Part shown: positions 5,825 through 8,189 of the stretch, piece by piece
Numbering within the stretch: the first letter of the stretch is position 1
Layout of the letters: the number at the start of each line of letters is the position of its first letter
Assembly (NCBI GenBank): GCA_031254685.1
Contig: JAIRTZ010000071.1
Location: 1 to 8,189, forward strand
DNA from: Methanomassiliicoccaceae archaeon
GTDB taxonomy: Archaea; Thermoplasmatota; Thermoplasmata; Methanomassiliicoccales; Methanomethylophilaceae
Direction of reading: 5' to 3'
DNA: 8,189 nt
Made by a program: the position numbers and the translations under genes
Notes under the pieces: model-generated
Databases searched by the model: none
Seen by the model: only the letters and a program-made list of their open reading frames with translations
Told to the model about the DNA's origin: nothing

Positions 5825-5839
5825 TTCTCGAATGTAATA

Positions 5840-6535
5840 TTATCCGACGAGCTTCACGTTCGCGTGCCCTCTCGTCCTGTCGTTCAGTCTGGCGGTAAGT
5901 TCCGTTATGATGCCCGCGGGTATCACCATCAGGCCGATCCACGAACCGTCCGCCTGCCATTCCTCCCTTTCGACGGTACCGTAGTTCACCAGGTCGTCGA
6001 AGCAGCGGCCGTAATCGTCCGCTCTCAATTTTATCGCCACTTTGCTCTTTTCAAACTTGATCGGGAGCAGCGGGCGCAGGAGTTTCATCGCTTCTTCCAC
6101 CTGAGACTCCACCGGTTTGAACGGGTCTACGTGGAATTTCGCCTCTGTCAGCGCAAGCTCGATCCTCATCGGCGGGTGCGGGGTCTTCGTCTGCGGGTTT
6201 ATCGCATTCCTCGCGATGTACGCGACTATGCGGTTGCGCTTCGCCTCCAGCATCTCCTTTCTCTGCTCCGCGGTGACCTGGATCTCGCCCTTCGATACGA
6301 TCTTCCTTGCGATCTCGTTTATGTCCTCGGTGCCGAAGACCTCTTTTATCTTGTCCTCGGCCGGGTGCGTGCCCTTGCTCGCGTTCTTGAACACAGACTC
6401 CACCGCAAGGTGCGCGGTGATATCGAAATCCCTTCCTTCCTTCAGGTATTTCACTATGTTGGGGTCCAGCAGGATCTCGAACGTCTCGCCGTGAGACTCA
6501 AGCCTTGCAACAACCGCATCATCGAGACTAACCAT
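5840..6535 (-). CDS. Ribosome maturation protein SBDS/Sdo1 homologue
   Basis: A 231-residue member of the Shwachman-Bodian-Diamond syndrome family. In eukaryotes SBDS works with the GTPase EFL1 to release the anti-association factor eIF6 from the 60S subunit; in archaea it binds the large subunit and probably has a related role with aEF2 and aIF6. The N-terminal FYSH domain (about 1-85) contains SHGETFEILLDPN and the helix ending in VFKNASKG. The helical domain II includes RKEMLEAKRNRIVAYIARNAINPQTKTPHPPMRIE, given here as the landmark at about residues 92-126. Domain III (about 160-231) has the ferredoxin-like fold. Length is typical for archaea. The start ATG has GAGGGA 7 nt upstream. The gene begins 11 nt after psmA, its usual place ahead of rrp4. 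Confidence 0.96.
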   Translation of the reverse strand: MVSLDDAVVARLESHGETFEILLDPNIVKYLKEGRDFDITAHLAVESVFKNASKGTHPAEDKIKEVFGTEDINEIARKIVSKGEIQVTAEQRKEMLEAKRNRIVAYIARNAINPQTKTPHPPMRIELALTEAKFHVDPFKPVESQVEEAMKLLRPLLPIKFEKSKVAIKLRADDYGRCFDDLVNYGTVEREEWQADGSWIGLMVIPAGIITELTARLNDRTRGHANVKLVG

Positions 6536-6546
6536 CGGTCATTCCC

Positions 6547-7257
6547 TCAAAGCTTTTTGATGAGAGCCTCGAGCTCGTTCTCGGCAAGCCTTCTGAACTT
6601 GCGGTCGGAATCGACGACGCCTATCTCTATGGTCTGCGCCGTCAGGTCCTCATCGATCGCCGCCTTCAGGGCCTTCACGCCCAGAAGCAAAGCGTCGTTG
6701 TACGCCATTCCGTCCTTGAACTCCTTCTCGAACATCTCCATCACGATCGGGCGTCCCGCTCCGATGCTTCCCGCCCTGTACGCGACGAGCGCGCCCGACG
6801 GGTCCGTCTCGAACAGATGCGCCCCCATTTCGTCAACGCCCGCCATAAGCAAGGCCGTACCGAACGGTCTGACGCCGCCGTATTGAGTGTAATTCTGCTT
6901 GAAATCGCAGATCCTCTTCACAAGCGCCTCGACGCCGATGTTCTCGCCGTACGTTATCTTGTGGATCTGCGCGTCCTTCCTGGCCTGGTCGACGAGTATC
7001 CTCGCGTCGGCCACCAGACCGGATGTCGCGCATCCGACGTGCGAATCGATGCTGTATATCTTCTCGATGGACCGCGGTTCGACAAGCCTGCTGGGGACCC
7101 TCTTGTCAACTATCAGAATGACCCCGCTCTTGAACTTGAGACCTATGGTCGTCGTACCCTTTTTCACTGCCTCGCGGGCATATTCTACCTGGAACAGCCT
7201 TCCGTCGGGAGAGAATACGGTTATCCCTCTGTCGTATGCCATTTGTCCTGGTTGCAT
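6547..7257 (-). CDS. psmA: Proteasome subunit alpha
   Basis: A 236-residue alpha subunit of the archaeal 20S proteasome. Seven copies form each outer ring that gates entry to the proteolytic beta rings. The N-terminus MQPGQMAYDRGITVFSPDG carries the YDR gate motif (Y8-D9-R10) and the alpha-family signature, continuing with RLFQVEYAREAVKKG. GVRPFGTALLMAGVD is a further landmark. There is no N-terminal threonine, as expected for an alpha subunit. The C-terminus ends in KKL. The start ATG follows an AGGAGG site with a 9-nt spacer. The N-terminal sequence resembles Thermoplasma PsmA closely, which supports a Thermoplasmata origin. It is the first gene of the superoperon, directly behind a TATA box; the beta subunit is not in this window. 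Confidence 0.98.
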   Translation of the reverse strand: MQPGQMAYDRGITVFSPDGRLFQVEYAREAVKKGTTTIGLKFKSGVILIVDKRVPSRLVEPRSIEKIYSIDSHVGCATSGLVADARILVDQARKDAQIHKITYGENIGVEALVKRICDFKQNYTQYGGVRPFGTALLMAGVDEMGAHLFETDPSGALVAYRAGSIGAGRPIVMEMFEKEFKDGMAYNDALLLGVKALKAAIDEDLTAQTIEIGVVDSDRKFRRLAENELEALIKKL

Positions 7258-7266
7258 TTATCTTTT

Positions 7267-7272
7267 CCTCCT
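7267..7272 (-). promoter_or_regulatory. Shine-Dalgarno site of psmA
   Basis: A full AGGAGG lies 9 nt before the psmA ATG at 7257. It is among the strongest ribosome-binding sites in the window, consistent with high expression of the first gene. Confidence 0.8.
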
Positions 7273-7301
7273 GCTGTGATTGACCCGTTACATTGACGCA
7301 C

Positions 7302-7316
7302 TATATATATGTTTTA
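7302..7316 (-). promoter_or_regulatory. Promoter of the psmA-exosome superoperon (BRE and TATA box)
   Basis: On the minus strand the sequence TAAAACATATATATA places an A-rich BRE-like segment directly before a TATATATA core, in the only sizeable gap (91 nt) ahead of the nine-gene cluster. The core is centred near 7306. With the usual archaeal spacing of about 25 nt, transcription would start near 7280, leaving a leader of about 23 nt that contains the AGGAGG site of psmA. No operator-like repeat is visible next to it. Confidence 0.7.
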
Positions 7317-7348
7317 CACACACGCATTAAACATGCTGCGCGCACGTA

Positions 7349-7648
7349 TCAGTTCTTTTTCACGGGGCGCAGCCTTTTCAGTTCGGGGTAAGCGTCACGC
7401 AGCGCCGCCAATGTGCCCGACGTCCTGAGGGAGGCGGATGACGGGTCCGAATCCCTCATCGCGGATATCGTGATATCAATGTCCGCGGGGGAGCATCTGA
7501 CGATCGCCCATCCCTCCGCGCACTGGACAACGTACGGAGCCGCATCGGAGCGCGCCCTGAGCGAACGGACCAGGGAGTCCTTGGTAAGGCCCGCGTCCAC
7601 TGTGAATGCGATATATCTGCGCCTTCCCCTTTTTTCCTTGACGGCCAT
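7349..7648 (-). CDS. rnp2: Ribonuclease P protein component 2 (Pop5)
   Basis: A 99-residue protein that I assign to the Pop5/Rpp14 family. Archaeal Pop5 pairs with Rpp30 and helps the catalytic RNase P RNA cleave the 5' leader from pre-tRNAs. Supporting features are the basic N-terminus ending in the RRRYIAFTV strand (about 9-17), a central GWAIVRCSP strand (about 46-54), and near the C-terminus the RTSGTLAAL segment (about 75-83), matching the family SGT-I/L-x-x-L pattern. It is shorter and more divergent than many relatives, so the call also rests on position: pop5 directly precedes psmA in archaeal exosome superoperons. The ATG at 7648 has GGTG 5 nt upstream. A GTG at 7654 overlapping the upstream stop as GTGA is an alternative adding two residues. 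Its usual neighbour rpp30 is not here. Confidence 0.8.
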   Translation of the reverse strand: MAVKEKRGRRRYIAFTVDAGLTKDSLVRSLRARSDAAPYVVQCAEGWAIVRCSPADIDITISAMRDSDPSSASLRTSGTLAALRDAYPELKRLRPVKKN

Positions 7649-7650
7649 CC

Positions 7651-8124
7651 TCACACCCTGCGTCCCGAGCGCACCTCGTACTTTTTGCCGCATTTCCTGC
7701 AGACGGGGTCGCTCACATCGAGTTTAGTACCGCAGCCGCATGTGAAACCGTCCCGGTTCACAACGGCGCCGCATGCGCAGACGTTGCCCACGACGTCGGA
7801 CCCGCATGACGGGCAGACAACGCAGTCCGGGGATTCGACGCTCATTTCAGCGTAGGGCCGCTCGCAGTACGGGCATGCGCCCGTCGGCTTCGCGCACGCT
7901 TCGTGGAAGATCTGGGAGCATTCGCATCTCGCTATCATGTCGTTGTTCATTATCGTTCCGAAGCATATGCCGCAGACATCCCCCTGCGCCTTCGCCGGCG
8001 GTCTGCGCGGCCTCTTTTTCATGCTGTTGCGCAGGCCGCGCTCGGTGCTGGTGAGAAAGACGAGCACGAGGAGCAAGACCGCGGCCGCGATGACGGCCAT
8101 GCCGACGAACGACAAAGTATCCAT
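7651..8124 (-). CDS. Membrane-anchored RING/PHD-like zinc protein with C-terminal zinc ribbons
   Basis: A 157-residue protein of unknown function. An N-terminal hydrophobic helix (about 6-24) is followed by a very basic stretch (RNSMKKRPRRPP), predicting a single membrane anchor with the rest in the cytosol. Residues 51-87 hold eight metal-ligand candidates in the order C-x2-C, C-x-C, H-x2-C, C-x2-C (C51, C54, C67, C69, H74, C77, C84, C87), with FHEAC reminiscent of RING fingers. The ligand order C4HC3 is that of RING-CH (MARCH-type) or PHD fingers. Residues 104-145 carry two zinc-ribbon-like sets (CPSC with CAC; CGC with CRKC). The family is not one I can name. It ends next to pop5, probably in the same transcript, upstream of the proteasome gene. 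A role in ubiquitin-like tagging or membrane quality control is speculation; the metal sites are visible. Confidence 0.85.
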   Translation of the reverse strand: MDTLSFVGMAVIAAAVLLLVLVFLTSTERGLRNSMKKRPRRPPAKAQGDVCGICFGTIMNNDMIARCECSQIFHEACAKPTGACPYCERPYAEMSVESPDCVVCPSCGSDVVGNVCACGAVVNRDGFTCGCGTKLDVSDPVCRKCGKKYEVRSGRRV

Positions 8125-8145
8125 GGTTCCGAATGGGCGAACGGC

Positions 8146-8184
8146 AATAAATCTTATCCCTCCGCGCCGCCGGAAAATATATTT
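8146..8184 (-). promoter_or_regulatory. Candidate promoter region of the zinc protein/pop5 unit
   Basis: Two AT-rich elements on the minus strand could serve as TATA box. AAATATATTTT at 8174-8184 would give a start near 8153 and a leader of about 29 nt. ATTTATT at 8146-8152, centred 25 nt before the ATG at 8124, would give a leaderless transcript, which fits the lack of a clear Shine-Dalgarno site before that ATG. The first is nearly palindromic and might also serve a divergent gene outside the window. Confidence 0.45.
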
Positions 8185-8189
8185 CGTAT

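Noticed and set aside
5835..5842. TAATATTA between SBDS and rrp4 as a possible internal TATA box
   Set aside because: At the standard spacing it would start transcription at about the rrp4 ATG and leave out the well-placed GTGAT ribosome-binding site. The element also overlaps the SBDS stop codon.
5360..6886. A 508-codon open frame on the plus strand, one of the longest in the window
   Set aside because: It lies antisense to SBDS, rrp4 and psmA, all firmly identified. Its translation is rich in Arg, His, Leu and Val with no recognisable domain, as expected for a shadow frame of high-G+C coding DNA.
1..8189. CRISPR arrays, insertion sequences, tRNA or rRNA genes
   Set aside because: I saw no regularly spaced repeats, transposase frames, terminal inverted repeats, or tRNA-like arms with conserved loop sequences; nearly all of the window is taken up by identified protein genes.

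Overview
The window reads as a euryarchaeal chromosome, most likely class Thermoplasmata and probably a Methanomassiliicoccales-type methanogen. This rests on the archaeal exosome superoperon, TATA-box promoters, a proteasome alpha subunit whose N-terminus looks strongly Thermoplasma-like, and moderately high G+C. The order-level placement is an inference from memory, not a search. Every gene I can support lies on the minus strand, so transcription runs from high to low coordinates.

Layout in the direction of transcription: (1) 8124-7349, a two-gene unit holding a membrane-anchored cysteine-rich protein with a RING/PHD-like C4HC3 cluster and two zinc ribbons, followed by the RNase P protein Pop5. 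(2) A short intergenic region at 7258-7348 with a clear TATA box. (3) 7257-2635, the exosome superoperon: psmA, SBDS, rrp4, rrp41, rrp42, ribosomal protein eL43 (L37Ae), RNA polymerase subunit P, KEOPS subunit Pcc1 and prefoldin beta. The nine genes are nearly gapless. (4) A 72-75 bp gap with a palindrome across the prefoldin stop codon, a short inverted repeat and a T7 tract. (5) 2559-1, an ABC exporter ATPase and permease followed by a DHH phosphoesterase that runs off the window; these three are joined by 1-4 nt overlaps.

Together the genes link RNA processing and decay (exosome, RNase P, possibly the DHH enzyme), ribosome biogenesis (SBDS, eL43), transcription (RpoP), tRNA modification (Pcc1), and protein folding and destruction (prefoldin, proteasome). 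This clustering is well established in archaea. The least ordinary items are the RING-like zinc protein ahead of pop5 and the proteasome gene, the repeated GTGAT-plus-4-nt ribosome-binding layout that misleads start calling at several genes, the palindrome at the end of prefoldin, and the ABC/DHH tail. I see no evidence for a wholly new system, CRISPR array, mobile element, tRNA or rRNA.
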